Shown piece by piece: positions 33,590 through 45,365 of a stretch of 64,000 nt of DNA. Position 1 is the stretch's first letter. The number at the start of each line of letters is the position of its first letter. Origin of the DNA: Coenobita brevimanus (lineage: Eukaryota > Arthropoda > Malacostraca > Decapoda > Coenobitidae); contig CM064669.1 of NCBI GenBank assembly GCA_032717465.1, forward strand, positions 46,771,843-46,835,842, in the 5' to 3' direction. A program made the position numbers and the translations under genes. Under the pieces are notes generated by a model that had not been told where the DNA came from, made no database searches, and worked only from the letters and a program-made list of their open reading frames with translations.

Positions 33590-34235
33590 TGATTGTGGTG
33601 ATTGTGGTAGAGATGGTGTGCTATGGTAGTGGTGGTGGTGAATGCAGGCTGTTGGAAATGATAGTGATGGTTGTGGGAATGTTGGTAGTTGTAATAATTG
33701 TTGTGGTAGTGAATGTTGGTTTTTGGTGGTGTTGGTGGCAAGTTATGTTGGTAGTTGTATTTTTTTTTTTTTTTTTAATGCGAGGAAGAAGGAACCAAAG
33801 GCCGCGAGCCCCCAATTGTTGTTCCTTCCAAGAGAAAAACAAAATACAAGAGAAAGCCAAATTCAAGATCCAATCATTTCGAGGGTGTGGTAGTCGTGGA
33901 TGTAAATGTTGGTTGTTAGTGGGTTGTTCGTGATCTGCTGTATCGGTAGAGGTAGTGGTGGTTGTGTGAATATTTGTAATTGTAGTAATGGTTGTTGTGG
34001 GAATACTGGTAGTGGTAGTGGTGGTTGTGGGAATGTTGGTAATTGTAGTGGTGGGTGTGGAAATGTTGGTAGTGGTAGTGGTGGTTATGGGAATGTTGGT
34101 AGTTGGTGGTGGTAGTGAATATTGGTTGCTGGTGCGGCATTGGTGATCAGCTGTGTTGGTAGTGGTGGTGGTGGCTGTGGGAATGTTGGTAGTTGTGGTG
34201 GTTGGGAAAATTACTGGTTGATGCAGTTAAGGTAG
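33590..34235. repeat. GTGGTAGTGGTGG-rich degenerate minisatellite
   Basis: Units like GTGGTTGTGGGAATGTTGGT recur, densest at 33955-34130. A complex A-rich insert (about 33755-33895, starting with poly(T)) interrupts them. Gly/Cys/Val-rich frames are artefacts. Confidence 0.8.
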
Positions 34236-34560
34236 CTGGTTGTACTCTTAGCTTTAGTGATGGTTGTGATTGTGGTTATTGTGATAGATATAGTGATTGT
34301 GGTTATAGTGATAGATGCAGTGATTGTGGTTATGGTGATGGATGTAGTGATTATGGTTATAGTGATAGATGCTGCGATTGTGGTTATAGTGATAGATGCA
34401 GTGATTGTGGTTATAGTGATAGATGCAGCGATTGTGGTTATAGTGATAGATGCAGTGATTGTGGTTATAGTGATAGATGCAGTGATTGTGGTTATAGTGA
34501 CATGCAGTGATTGTGGTTATGCTCATAGATGCAGTGATGGTGGCTGGTAATACTGTTAGG
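34236..34560. repeat. 27 bp minisatellite, about ten units
   Basis: Unit GTGATTGTGGTTATAGTGATAGATGCA split by small variants; period 27 bp, divisible by three, so both strands read as 9-residue protein repeats. Confidence 0.93.
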
Positions 34561-34706
34561 TATAGTGATGGTTGTGATTGTGAAGTTAATGGCTACAGTG
34601 ATTTATTGTTGGTAATGGTGGTAGGTATTGTGGTGGTAATTGTGGTAATGATGGTTAGGTCAAGTAGAGCCAAATGAAACTTAGGCAGATGTAATGAGGG
34701 TGACCG

Positions 34707-34880
34707 TACTCTGTTTACTTTAAACTGGCTTAAAATTTCCATCTCCCCATCTTGAACATAACCAGAGATTAACAGAGGAAGATGCTGCTAGTCACGAAGA
34801 AGTTCTGTGGAAAAGATGTTAAACCGTAGCACTATTTAATTCTGGACATGAGCTAAATTAAATAAGCTGCAAAAAATAAA
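34707..34880 (-). mobile_element. MITE-1 family copy, reverse orientation, one end short
   Basis: TACTCTGTTTACTTTAAACT at left, GCTAGTCACGAAGAAGTTCT in the middle; the other terminus gives way to (AAAT)n at about 34876-34900. Confidence 0.8.
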
Positions 34881-34919
34881 TAAATAAATAAATATAAGCC
34901 CTCCGCCTATAACGTGTGT

Positions 34920-35060
34920 GTTCCAACCTTGAGACAGACCCTTGGACTTTTTTAGCTTCGTTGATGGTCAGGTGTAGTCAGAATGGAGGCTAAATTTAAC
35001 TAGTAACCAAGGAGACTCATAGAACTTCACGACACCCAAACTTAGTATCTGAGTGGTCGG
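34920..35060 (-). repeat. dispersed repeat family F, copy 1
   Basis: TAGTAACCAAGGAGACT (35000-35017) and GGTGTAGTCAGAATGGA are the complement of words in the tandem pair at 53135-53345. Confidence 0.5.
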
Positions 35061-35499
35061 AGCGGCCTGGTTCTATTAGATGAAAGCAAACCAATTATAC
35101 AAATGATGAAAGCAATATTATTTTTCCCAGTGGTAATATTGGTAAGCGCACTGATAGGGGTCGATTGTGGTAGCGAAAGTACTAATTATAACACCGGTAA
35201 TTTGTGAGGGAATTAAAACAGTTCTAATGGGTTTATGGTGATTTTACTGCACATTTCGGACAGAGTAGTTAATAAGGGGAAATTGAAGCGATGGCCGCAT
35301 TAACAGTAATTCCGTGTCATTAACCCAGCGTTTGTAAATATGGGGGGGAAAGCGTGTTTGTCTGCGTACGTGCCTAGTGTTGATTTTTACACCGGCGCTT
35401 GCGAAATGAGTGCGGATGTAATATTCTAATTGAGGTACACACGCGTCTGTTCATATGTGTATAACAACAAAATAGCAAACATTTTTCTTCCCAATGTCA
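35061..35499. other. unassigned sequence
   Basis: No gene, simple repeat or family recognised in about 440 bp. Confidence 0.5.
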
Positions 35500-36520
35500 A
35501 CATAATATGATGGAAGGTTTGAGGGTCAGCCAAGGAGTATACATAATGCTTTTGGGAACAACAGATCATAAGGCTTATTCAGAGTTTGGCCCAGGAATAT
35601 GAACTTAAACAGTTTATATCCATTCTCACCAAACTTGGGGGAAGGGTTGAGGATAAGACAAGAAAGAAGGTATTCGGTTTTCAGAGCAATCAGTCAAAAG
35701 TCAAGCTCACGGGTCAAGGCCAAACTTCAACCTATGTGTGTGCTTGAAAAGGAAAAAGTCCAACTTGAGGGTTAACCAAGGAGCAAACGTATTTTATTTT
35801 ATTTCTGGAACAATAGGTCAAAGGTCAACGTCACAGGGCAAGGTCAGCTTAAACATTTTTAATCCGATTTAGACCAAACTTTGTGGAAAAGTTAAGGGTA
35901 AGGTAAGAATAAAAGAATTCGATTTGCAGAACAATACGTTGAAAGACAAGGTCACAGGGAAAAGTCAAAGTCTAAGGTCACAGGGCAAGGTCAGTTCAGT
36001 TTTGATCTGATTTGAACCAAACTTAATTGAAATGTTAAAGGTCAAACGAACTAAAGGATTCTGTTTTGAGAATGATCAGTCAATGATCTTGGTTGCAGCT
36101 CAGAATCAAAACCTGATCCATCTGTCTGTCTGTGATCAAATTAACTAGCACAATTATGACCCAATTTGGATCAAATTTGGTAGATGACATGAGGATCACC
36201 CAAGAGGGTGACCTACTGTTTTTTTAAAACAATAGACCAAAGGTCAAGGTTATACGGAGAGGTCGGCGTAACCAGTTTTTATCCGATGTAACCTATCTGG
36301 AAGAGGTCAGGTTAAAACAAAGATAAGTTTTGAGAACAGTCATTCAAAGGTCAAGATAACAGGGAAAAGTCAAAATGCAAGGCCACTAAGCTATGTTACT
36401 CAAACGGTTTTGATCTTATTTAATGGAAGGGTTAAGGGTTAGGCAAGAATGAAGTAATTTGATTTTTTTTTTTAGTAATCCGTCAAAGGTCAGGGGCACA
36501 GGGAAAAGTTAAATATTCGG
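35500..36520. repeat. AGGTCA-rich degenerate repeat block 3 (reverse of the TGACC family)
   Basis: CAAAGGTCAA, ACAAGGTCACAGGG and GCAAGGTCAG words occur with segments like CCGATTTAGACCAAACTTTG. Units of roughly 160-220 bp are strongly diverged. No gene. Confidence 0.78.
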
Positions 36521-36720
36521 CCATTATACCAGTCGGTGGGCGCGGGTCTTGCACTCTCCGATGTGCTCCGTTTTGTATACTTATTAGTTTTGCCTGTTTT
36601 CTTTATTTCTTGTCGGTATTCTGGAAGTTCTGTCTGTTATTGGCTTTTCTATCTTTGTTCTCTGTTTTTCTGTTATCGGTCTGTTAACTGCCTGGCATAG
36701 TGCTGATAACAGTAATAATT
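36521..36720. other. unassigned sequence
   Basis: T-rich, with no recognised feature. Confidence 0.4.
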
Positions 36721-37620
36721 CTGGCCGTAGGGATAGTGGTGAAGATGGTAATGGTGGTGCCCAGGTGATGATAACAGAGAGCTGGTGATGACAGAGCTGA
36801 TGGTGGTGATTGTGGTGGAAGTAGTGGCTGTGTTGGTAATGTTGGTGGTGAGACTGGTAGTTATGGCGTTAGGGGTAGCGGTGGTGGCGAGAGTATTGTG
36901 GTAAAAATGGTAGTGATGGTGTTGGTGGTGACAATGATGATGAAGACTGTGGTTGAGTCAGTAGTGATGTTGGAGGCAATTGTGGTGATAAGTGTAATGG
37001 TGATAACGATGGTAGTAACAGTGACGGTGATTGTGGCAGCGATGGTGGTGACGATGGTAGCGATTGTGGTAAAGATGTTCATGATATTGGCACTGATTAT
37101 AGTGGAGATGTGGTGACGGTGGTACGATTGTGGTAGAGGCAGCGGGAGACGGTGGTAGTAAATGTGGTAGCGATGGTGGTGACTGAAGGTGACTACAGTG
37201 ATTGCGATAGTGAAGGTGGAAGCGATACTAATTACAGGAATAAAAATTGTGTTGATTGTCGTATTGATGAAAAAGGAAGTGATTGTGATTGTGGTAACGA
37301 TGGTGGTAACTGGTAATGACAGTAGAGATGGTGATTACTATGAGAGCGATTGTGTTGATGGTCTGGTGATGGTGATGACAGTGATAAGGATGGTGGTAAT
37401 AGTGGTTTGGATGGTAGGGGTAAAAATGATTATGGTGCTGAAGGTGATAACAAAAATTCATGGTAATTGTTGTGACTGTGGTGGTGACATAGTGATTGTG
37501 GTAAGTGTGGTGATGATGGTGGTGACAGGGAACGAGACTAGCAGCGATGGTGGTAAGTGTGGTGATGGTGGAGGCGGGGGTAATGACAGTGACGGTGATT
37601 GTGGCGGTAATGGTAAGTAA
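36721..37620. repeat. TGGTGATxGTGG-rich degenerate repeat
   Basis: 900 bp of GTGGTGA, GATGGTAG and GATTGTGG words with no constant period. Val/Met/Ile-rich frames are artefacts. Confidence 0.8.
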
Positions 37621-37923
37621 ATTAGAGAGCGCCAGGACAATATAATAGTACAATGAGAGTACTGTAATGGAGAGAGCGAGAGAGAGAGAGAGAGAGAGGT
37701 GGAGGCAATTATGGAGAAGAAGAAGAGGAATGAAAAGAGGAAGACAAAGAAGAATAGATATTGATAGAAAATAACATAAAAGAGGAATAGAAATAGGAAA
37801 ATTGGGACTAAGATAAGGAAGAATAGGAAAAGAATTATAAGAATTGAAAGTTAAATATGAATACAAACGAGAGTAAGAACAATGAAAATGTAAGCTGGAA
37901 AAAAAGGAAAATAGAATTGAATG

Positions 37924-37966
<43 letters not shown>

Positions 37967-37980
37967 AAAAACAAGACTAA
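37621..37980. repeat. purine-rich tract with two (GA)n runs
   Basis: GA at about 37670-37698 and 37928-37964; A/G-rich DNA between. Confidence 0.88.
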
Positions 37981-38074
37981 AGAAAAACAAGAAAACTATA
38001 GGAAAAAGAAAAACTACAGACTGTGCAAGAGAGGCAACATCAGTACCCCTTTAGCACGGACGGTGTTAGTACCT

Positions 38075-38149
38075 ACTCTCTCTCTCTCTCTCTCTCTCTC
38101 ATACAAAAATACAGACAAAAACACACACATGGAAACAATGATTTTACTT

Positions 38150-38240
<91 letters not shown>
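38075..38240. repeat. (TC)n and (CA)n microsatellites
   Basis: TC at 38076-38100; CA at 38153-38240. Confidence 0.96.
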
Positions 38241-38241
<1 letters not shown>

Positions 38242-38347
38242 CCAAGAAAAACGCAAAATACCCCATCCCGTTTTGTTTCGTTAGATGGGTTGCCAAAAAT
38301 TGAATCAAGTTTTTCTTTTTCCCCCAGAATGTGACACTGTTCTAAAA

Positions 38348-38860
<513 letters not shown>

Positions 38861-38969
38861 TGTATATTGCTATTAAGGTCGCTTCAAGTTAATTAAATCC
38901 TCCACACCTGCTCAACTGGGATTCTACACCTACCCAGCTACACCTGTTAATTAAATACACACCTGCAAA

Positions 38970-39060
<91 letters not shown>
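38970..39060. repeat. (CA)n microsatellite
   Basis: Perfect CA run of 90 bp. Confidence 0.97.
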
Positions 39061-39062
<2 letters not shown>

Positions 39063-39103
39063 GACCTCGTAACTGAAATTGATTTTACCCAATATTTCTG
39101 TCA

Positions 39104-39279
39104 TTTTAATTTCGCTCAGACCTTCTTCATTTTGCAGCTTGTATTATTTAACATACCTTAGTGGGAAAAGAGGTAGTGTTATGTTTTACACCTTTTCATA
39201 TCACATCATTGCTACTACCACACCGCTAAAGTTAGGAAAGTGATAATTTTTGGCCAAGTTATCTTAAAAAGAGCACAAT
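39104..39279 (+). mobile_element. MITE-1 family copy, degenerate
   Basis: Order of landmarks kept (TTTGCAGCTTGT, then CCTTAGTGGGAAAAGAGG, CACATCATTGC, TTTTGGCCAAGTTATC) but poorly conserved. Confidence 0.55.
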
Positions 39280-39445
39280 TCCTAAGGTAAATAACTCTTT
39301 AAGAAAGCTTGGCACTATCAAAGATCCTTTTTCTTTCTTATTTTTCTACATTGCTGTTCACACTCTTTTAGTTGTGAAATTCATAGTAGCTATATGAGGG
39401 ATGACAATTTATTATATATAAATGTAAATAAATAAATACATAAAG

Positions 39446-39497
<52 letters not shown>

Positions 39498-39609
39498 GTA
39501 AAGCTACAAGGTTTTAGGTTATTTATAAGAGTAATAAACACCAATTCAACCTTTGAAGTGATTAAGCCAGATTCATGTCACAGACGAGTCAGTTAAAACG
39601 ACGATGAAA
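39280..39609. other. no gene; (TA)n microsatellite
   Basis: TA run at 39449-39496, otherwise unassigned A/T-rich DNA. Confidence 0.6.
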
Positions 39610-41120
39610 ATTACACAACATCTGTTCAGACCATACACCTGTCCCACACCTGTCTTATAATTGTCACACACCTGTCCCACACCTGTCCTGTAATTACCTC
39701 ACACCTGCCCCATACCTTTCCCACATCTTACCCACCCCTGTCTCACACCTGTACCACACTTGTCTCACACCTGCCCATTGAATGTCCACAGCTGTCTTAC
39801 ACCTGTCTAGCATCTGCCCACAATTCGCCTAACATCTGTCCCACACCATGTCCCATACTTATCCCACACTTTCCCCCATAACTGTCCCATATATATCCTA
39901 CACCTACCCCAAGCCTGTTGTATGACTGTCCCTGACCAGTCCCACACCAGTCCCACACCTGTTCTGTTAATGTAAACACCTGCCCCTCGCCTGCCCCACA
40001 CCTGCTCCACAACTGCTCCATACCTGTCTCACATTTTCCTTACACGTGTCTTCCATCTCCCCAAGACGTATCTCACATCTGCCACACACCTGTTCCACGC
40101 CTGGTCTATAACTGTTCCACATCTGACCCACACCTGCCCTATAGTTATCCAACATTTGTTCTATAATTGTCCCATATCTAACCCACACCTGTCCTATAAT
40201 TATAACACGCATGCTTTACACCTATCCCACATCTGCCACACACCTGCCATATACTTGTCTCACACTTGTCCCACTCCTGCATTATATACCTGCCCTACAC
40301 ACCTGCATTACACACCTACATTGCACACATTCAGTAAAACTCTGCATCACACACTTTCACAGCAAACCTACGTACACACCTATATCACACACCTGTATTA
40401 CACACCTGCATCACACAGCTGCTGCATTACATACCTCCATTACACACCTGCCACATTACACACCCTCTCAGTTACAAGCCTGCACTTCACACCAATATTA
40501 CACACCTGCATTACACATCTGCATTGCACAGTTGCACTGCACACCTTAAATACACACCTGCATCACACATTTGCATCACATGTCTGCACTACACACCTGC
40601 ACTACATACTTGCATTACACATCTACATTACACACCTGCATTACACACCTGCATTGCACACCTGCATTACACACCTACATTACATACCTGCACTACACAC
40701 CTGCATTGCACACCTGCACTACACACCTGCATTACACACCTGCACTGCACACCTACATTACGCACCTGCACTACATACCTGCATTACACACCTGCACTGC
40801 ACACCTGCACTACACACCAACATTACACACCTGCACTACACACCTGCACTGCACACCTGCACTACACACCTACACTACACACCTGCATTACACAACTGCA
40901 CTGCACACCTACATTACACACCTGCATTACACACTTGCATTACACACCTCTACACGCCTACATAACACACCTGCATTACACACCTGCACTGCACACCTAC
41001 TTTACACACCTGCAATACACACCTTCAATACACACCTGCTCTACACACATATATTACACACCTGCAATACACACCTGAATTACACACCTGCATTACACAC
41101 CTGCACTACACACCTGCATG
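39610..41120. repeat. CACACCTG satellite: 15 bp unit array
   Basis: The left part (39610-40270) is degenerate CACACCTGTCC(C/T) with variable spacing. The right part (40270-41120) is mainly a 15 bp unit CACCTGCATTACACA and its variants (CACTACACA, CACTGCACA). Because 15 is divisible by three and the unit lacks stops, frames of up to 269 codons (His/Thr/Leu/Tyr) are open in all three + frames; they are not genes. Confidence 0.95.
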
Positions 41121-41694
41121 TATTAAAGAGGGTGTGAGAGGCCGCGGGCGATGGGTGGGGCGGTGCGCCTGTGTGAACCAAATGGGGGGTAGGGGAGAGA
41201 GGGGGGAGTGGGAGAAAGGGGGAGGAGAGAGTGGGAGAGAGGGAAGGGAGAAAGAGAAGAGAGGGGAAGAGAGAGCAAAGGAAGAAGGGAGATGATGAGG
41301 GAAGGGAGGAGAGGATGGGTAAGGGTGAGGGATAGGGGGTAGGAGAGATGGTTTGATGACGACTTTGGGGAGGAGAGTGAGGGAGGATGAAAGTGGAAGG
41401 GAGAGAGGGCGAGGATGAGGCAGAGAGAGGGAGAGGACGAGGAAGGGAAGGAGGAAGGAGAGAGAGAGAGCAGGAAAGGGTTAGGGGGGGGAGTGATAGG
41501 GGAAGGGAGAGGAGGAAAGATGAAGGAGAAAGATACTGGGGAAGGGGAGAAAGGGAGGATAAGGGAGGGAGAGATAGGGAGGGTATGAGAAGGTGGGGTA
41601 GAAAGAGAGGGGGAGAGTGATGAAGGGGGAGGGGGAGAATTTTAGGGAGAGAGGAGAGGTGGGTGGCGGTGAGAGATGGAAGGGTGGAGGAATG

Positions 41695-41745
<51 letters not shown>

Positions 41746-42850
41746 AGGGGGAGGGAGGGGGAGAGGGAAGGTGAGATGCGAGGAAAGTATGCACGGAAGA
41801 CGGAAAGAAGGAAGGAGGGTACGAAGTAGGCGAGGAGGGAGGGAGGGAGGGGAGGGGAAAAAGGGGAAGAGGAGAAAGGAACGAGAAAAAGGGAGGGAGA
41901 TAAAAGAGGAGAGGGAGAAGAGGGAAGGAAAAGAGAAGGAACAAAAGAAAGGTATTAAAAAAAAGAGTAGGAATGGGATGAGAAAGAAGAGAGGTTAAAA
42001 CGATAGAGGGAAAGGGGGGAAAGAGGGAGAATGAAGAGGGAAGGGAAAAGAGGAGGAAGAAGGAAAGAGAAGGACAGAGAGGGGGAGGTAAGTGTGCCAA
42101 GGAAGTAAGGGAGAGAGGCAGGCTGCAGGAGAGAGGGAGGCAGGGAGAGGTAGGAATGAAAGAGAAGGAGGCTGATGCTGGGAGGAAAAGACGGAGGGAA
42201 GGTTGAGGAGAGAGGAAGGAAGGTAGAGACGAGAGGAATCTAGGACTGGAAATATGGAAAAAGGAGGAGGGAGAGAGGGAAAGGGTAAAGTGCAGAGAGA
42301 AGGAAGGGAAGGAAAGGTGAGAAAGAGGAAGGGGCATGAATAGTGGGAGGGAGGAATGTAGGAATGAAGGAAGAGGAGAGAGGGATAGAGGGAAGGAGGG
42401 AGAGGCTAAAGTGAAAAGGAAGACGAGAATAAAAGGAGAGGCTAGAAAGAGAGTTAAGTAAATGCGAAAGAGGGAGGGAGGGGAGGGAAGGAGGGAGGAA
42501 GAAGGGAGGGGAGAGACAGATACAGTACATAGCTATTTAGGTAAGAAAGGGGGGGAGGGGAGAAGGACGTATAGAGGTAAGTGGGTTGGAAAGTAGGTTG
42601 GTAGGTGAGGAGGAAAGAAACAGGTAGACAGGTATCTAGGTGGGAAGGTAGATAGGTAGGCAGGTAGGTAAGGAGGAAGAGAGGGAGGGAGGGTGGAAAA
42701 TAGGTAGTGGGTAGGTAGGTAGGTAAGTAGGCAGGTAAGTTGGTACGAAGGGAGGGAGGGAGGAAGGGAGAGAGGTAGGTAGGAGGGATGAGGTTAAAGT
42801 TATGCAGGCAGGTTAGAGGGAGAGAGTCAAGAAAAGTACGAAGAGAGAGA

Positions 42851-42901
<51 letters not shown>

Positions 42902-43949
42902 AGGAAGATAAAGAAAAAAAAAAAAGCAATCAGGTAAGAAGGGATAAAGATACGTACACATAAAGGTAAGTAAAGAGAGGGGGAGATAAGGAAGGAGGAA
43001 GGACTGGAGATAAGGAAAGAGGAAGGAAAGGAGAGAGGGAAATAGTGAAGAAGGGAGAGAAGGAAAGAGGGAGGAAGGAAGAAAAGGAAAGAGAGAAAGG
43101 CAAAGAGGGAGGAAAAATAAAAAGAATGAGGGAGGAAGTGCGAGAAAGAAAGGGGAAAAGATAAGAGGGAAGAAGGGAGAGAAGGAAAGATGGAGGAAGG
43201 TACAGAGGGAGAAAGGTAAGTGGGTAGGGAGGAGGATAAAGGTAAATAAGGAAAACGTATGGAGGTAGGGGAGGGACTGAGGTAGGAAGGTATATAGGTA
43301 AGGAGGGATGAAGGGAGAGGGGAGAAGTAAGTAGGAAGGCAGCAGAAGCAGGTAGGAAGATAGGAAGGTTAGGAGGGAGGAGGGGAGAGAAGGCGCTGGG
43401 GAGAAAAGTAAAGAGAGAGAAAGGTAAGCAATTAGAAGGGAAGCTAAAGCAGGTAGGTATGGAAGGGGGGAGGGAGAGAGGCAGGGAGGAAAGAAGAGGG
43501 GGGAAAAGGAGAAAGCAAAAGAAGAAGAAGGGTAAGGAGGAAGAAAGGTAAACAGGTAGGAAGGGGATGTAAAGGTAGGTAGGAAGACAGACAAGCAAGG
43601 GGGGAGGAGGAGAGAGAATGAGTGAGAAACGTAAGCAATAAGGAAGGTAAAGGTATGCAGGAATGAGAGTAAAGGCAGGTAAGAAGGTAGGTAGGTAGGT
43701 AAGGCGGGTGAAAGGGAGGGAGGAAGAAGGTAAGGAGGGAGGGTGGAAGAAAGGTAAGGAGGGTGAAGCAAGCAGTTAAGAAGAGGGTAACAAGAAACAG
43801 AAAGCTAGGAAGGTAGGGAAGAGGGAAGGGATGGAAGGAGGAAAAGAGAGAGGGGGGAAAGATAAGCAGGTAGGAAGGGATAAAGGTAGGCAGAAAGGTA
43901 AGTAAGGTAAAGAGGGAGGGAGGACAGGGGAGAGAGCGAGAGAGAGCCA
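41121..43949. repeat. 2.8 kb polypurine tract
   Basis: The + strand is almost only G and A (GGGAGAGAGG, GGAAGGAGG), with GTAG-type words (GGTAGGTAGG) in 42540-43900 and (GA)n at about 41697-41741 and 42841-42898. Minus-strand frames up to 314 codons (Leu/Pro/Ser/Phe) are composition artefacts. Confidence 0.93.
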
Positions 43950-44165
43950 GTGGTCCAGCCAACCAACGAACCAGCCACCAGTGTGTCTTTGCCAGCGGTC
44001 GTGTGCACACCCACTCCCCAGCCGACAGGGGCCGTCCCGGAGCCAGACCGTCGGCAGAGTGTGTGCTCAGGGGGGGAGGGCCTGGCAGGGGAGGGGACAA
44101 GGGAGCACCAGAATCCCCCACACATACTCCCTCGGACACTCCCGCGGCTGAGGACTTCGTGATGG
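43950..44165. other. GC-rich island of unknown role
   Basis: Abrupt change from A/G-only DNA to a balanced, GC-rich sequence with several CpGs (CCCGGAGCCAGACCGTCGG near 44035). It is open in more than one frame: 70 codons on + (43950-44162, Pro/Thr-rich) and a longer frame on the minus strand. No domain, start context or splice pair identifies a gene. It could be an exon, an untranslated exon or promoter, or an old repeat; it lies 2.6 kb upstream of the candidate exon at 46768. Confidence 0.4.
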
Positions 44166-44800
44166 GTACCTGAATCCCTCTCGTGTATTTGATTATATTG
44201 GTTCACTTGTCTCGTAGGGAGTAAGGACTAGCGAATCCCCCGTCTCGTAGGGAGTAAGGAACAGACAATCCCCAACATGCACTCCCTAGAACATCCCTGA
44301 TAACACCGAGAACGAACATTTTCCTCCCTCTTCTGTACTCGATAATAATTTAATGACCTCGTTGTAGGGAGTACCAAATCCCACACACTCCCACTACACT
44401 GATTGACCTGTTTTGTTGGGAGTAAAAAGACAGTCCCTACTCTGTCCCGCAGACACTCCCACAAAAACACCGGAAAGAATGCTTGCTTCCTCTTCATGCA
44501 TTCCATAAAACTGATTTGACTGTTTACTAGGGAGCAGCAGATTCCACACACACTCCCGCAATCACTCATCTTCAAACTATGAGAAAGTGTGTCAGGCTTA
44601 TCCACTGTGTTGTGCATCGATTTACCTGTCTTTGGCTCTCCTTTGTGAGTTAGATAATATTAGTTTAACTGTTTAACTATTTCGTAGGGAGAAGGGACTA
44701 ACAAAACCCCACACACTCCCTCTAACACTCCCACTAAAACCTCGAGAATGAATACCCGGAATCTCACCTGATCGATGATGGTTTAACTGTCTCGTAAAAA
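44166..44800. repeat. diverged minisatellite around CTCGTAGGGAGTAAGGA
   Basis: GTCTCGTAGGGAGTAAGGA (44210, 44244) and variants near 44370, 44418, 44527, 44681 and 44790 are followed by AATCCCACACACTCCC-type sequence. Spacing is 35 to 150 bp. Not coding. Confidence 0.75.
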
Positions 44801-44996
44801 CTCCAGGGGCTGTGATAATCCAATATGGGCTTCATTCGCACACACGCACCGGGGATTAATATAGTCTCCCTCGCTCCCTTATCTGTTATCAGCTCATCAA
44901 CCCCTTCCCCTTGAACTATCTTATCCTGGTGGCCTGGAGACGATTTTTCTGAGCTGATGGGTGGCATATTGGGGTGAAGAAAAACCTCACTTTTTC
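44801..44996. other. unassigned sequence
   Basis: No gene recognised. Confidence 0.4.
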
Positions 44997-45365
44997 TGTA
45001 GCAATGACGGAAATCTTGTGTAATTTTTTCTGGTAACTAACAGACGATTTTGTTCATCTGAAGAAGTGGAATGATAGGTTGATAATATAACCCCTAACTC
45101 ATCGCTACGACAGAAATCTTGGCAACCAGCAGACGATTTTATTCAGCAGTGAGGTGGTCTAATCTTTTCGAGGGAGGGAAAAGTAGCCCCATTCACCCTT
45201 TCAAGACGACAGAAACTATCATTACTTTGGCTATTTACAGACGATTTTGCTTAGCTATGAAGTGACAATCTTTTCTAAGGCTATAAAGAAAACCCCATTA
45301 ACACTTTTACTACGATAGAAACTTAATTACTATATTCTACCAGACGATTTTATTCATCCAAGACG
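44997..45365. repeat. about 100 bp tandem repeat of the ACGATTTT family, four units
   Basis: AGACGATTTT recurs at 45042, 45131, 45239 and 45342 (spacing 89, 108, 103). Each is followed by ATTCATC/AG..., AATCTTTTC and ACCCCATTAACAC, and by an ACGACAGAAA segment before the next unit. Confidence 0.85.

Noticed and set aside
34193..34550. Cys/Gly/Asp repeat protein resembling a Cys-rich structural protein
   Set aside because: 27 bp minisatellite; the alternative frames give Val/Ile and His/Asn repeats of equal length.
40156..41137. Three overlapping His/Thr/Leu/Tyr-rich frames of 184-269 codons
   Set aside because: 15 bp satellite unit without stops is open in all three frames; identical periodicity in each.
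42827..43771. 314-codon and overlapping 222- and 231-codon minus-strand frames
   Set aside because: Same cause: A/G-only complement, low complexity, no domain or start context.
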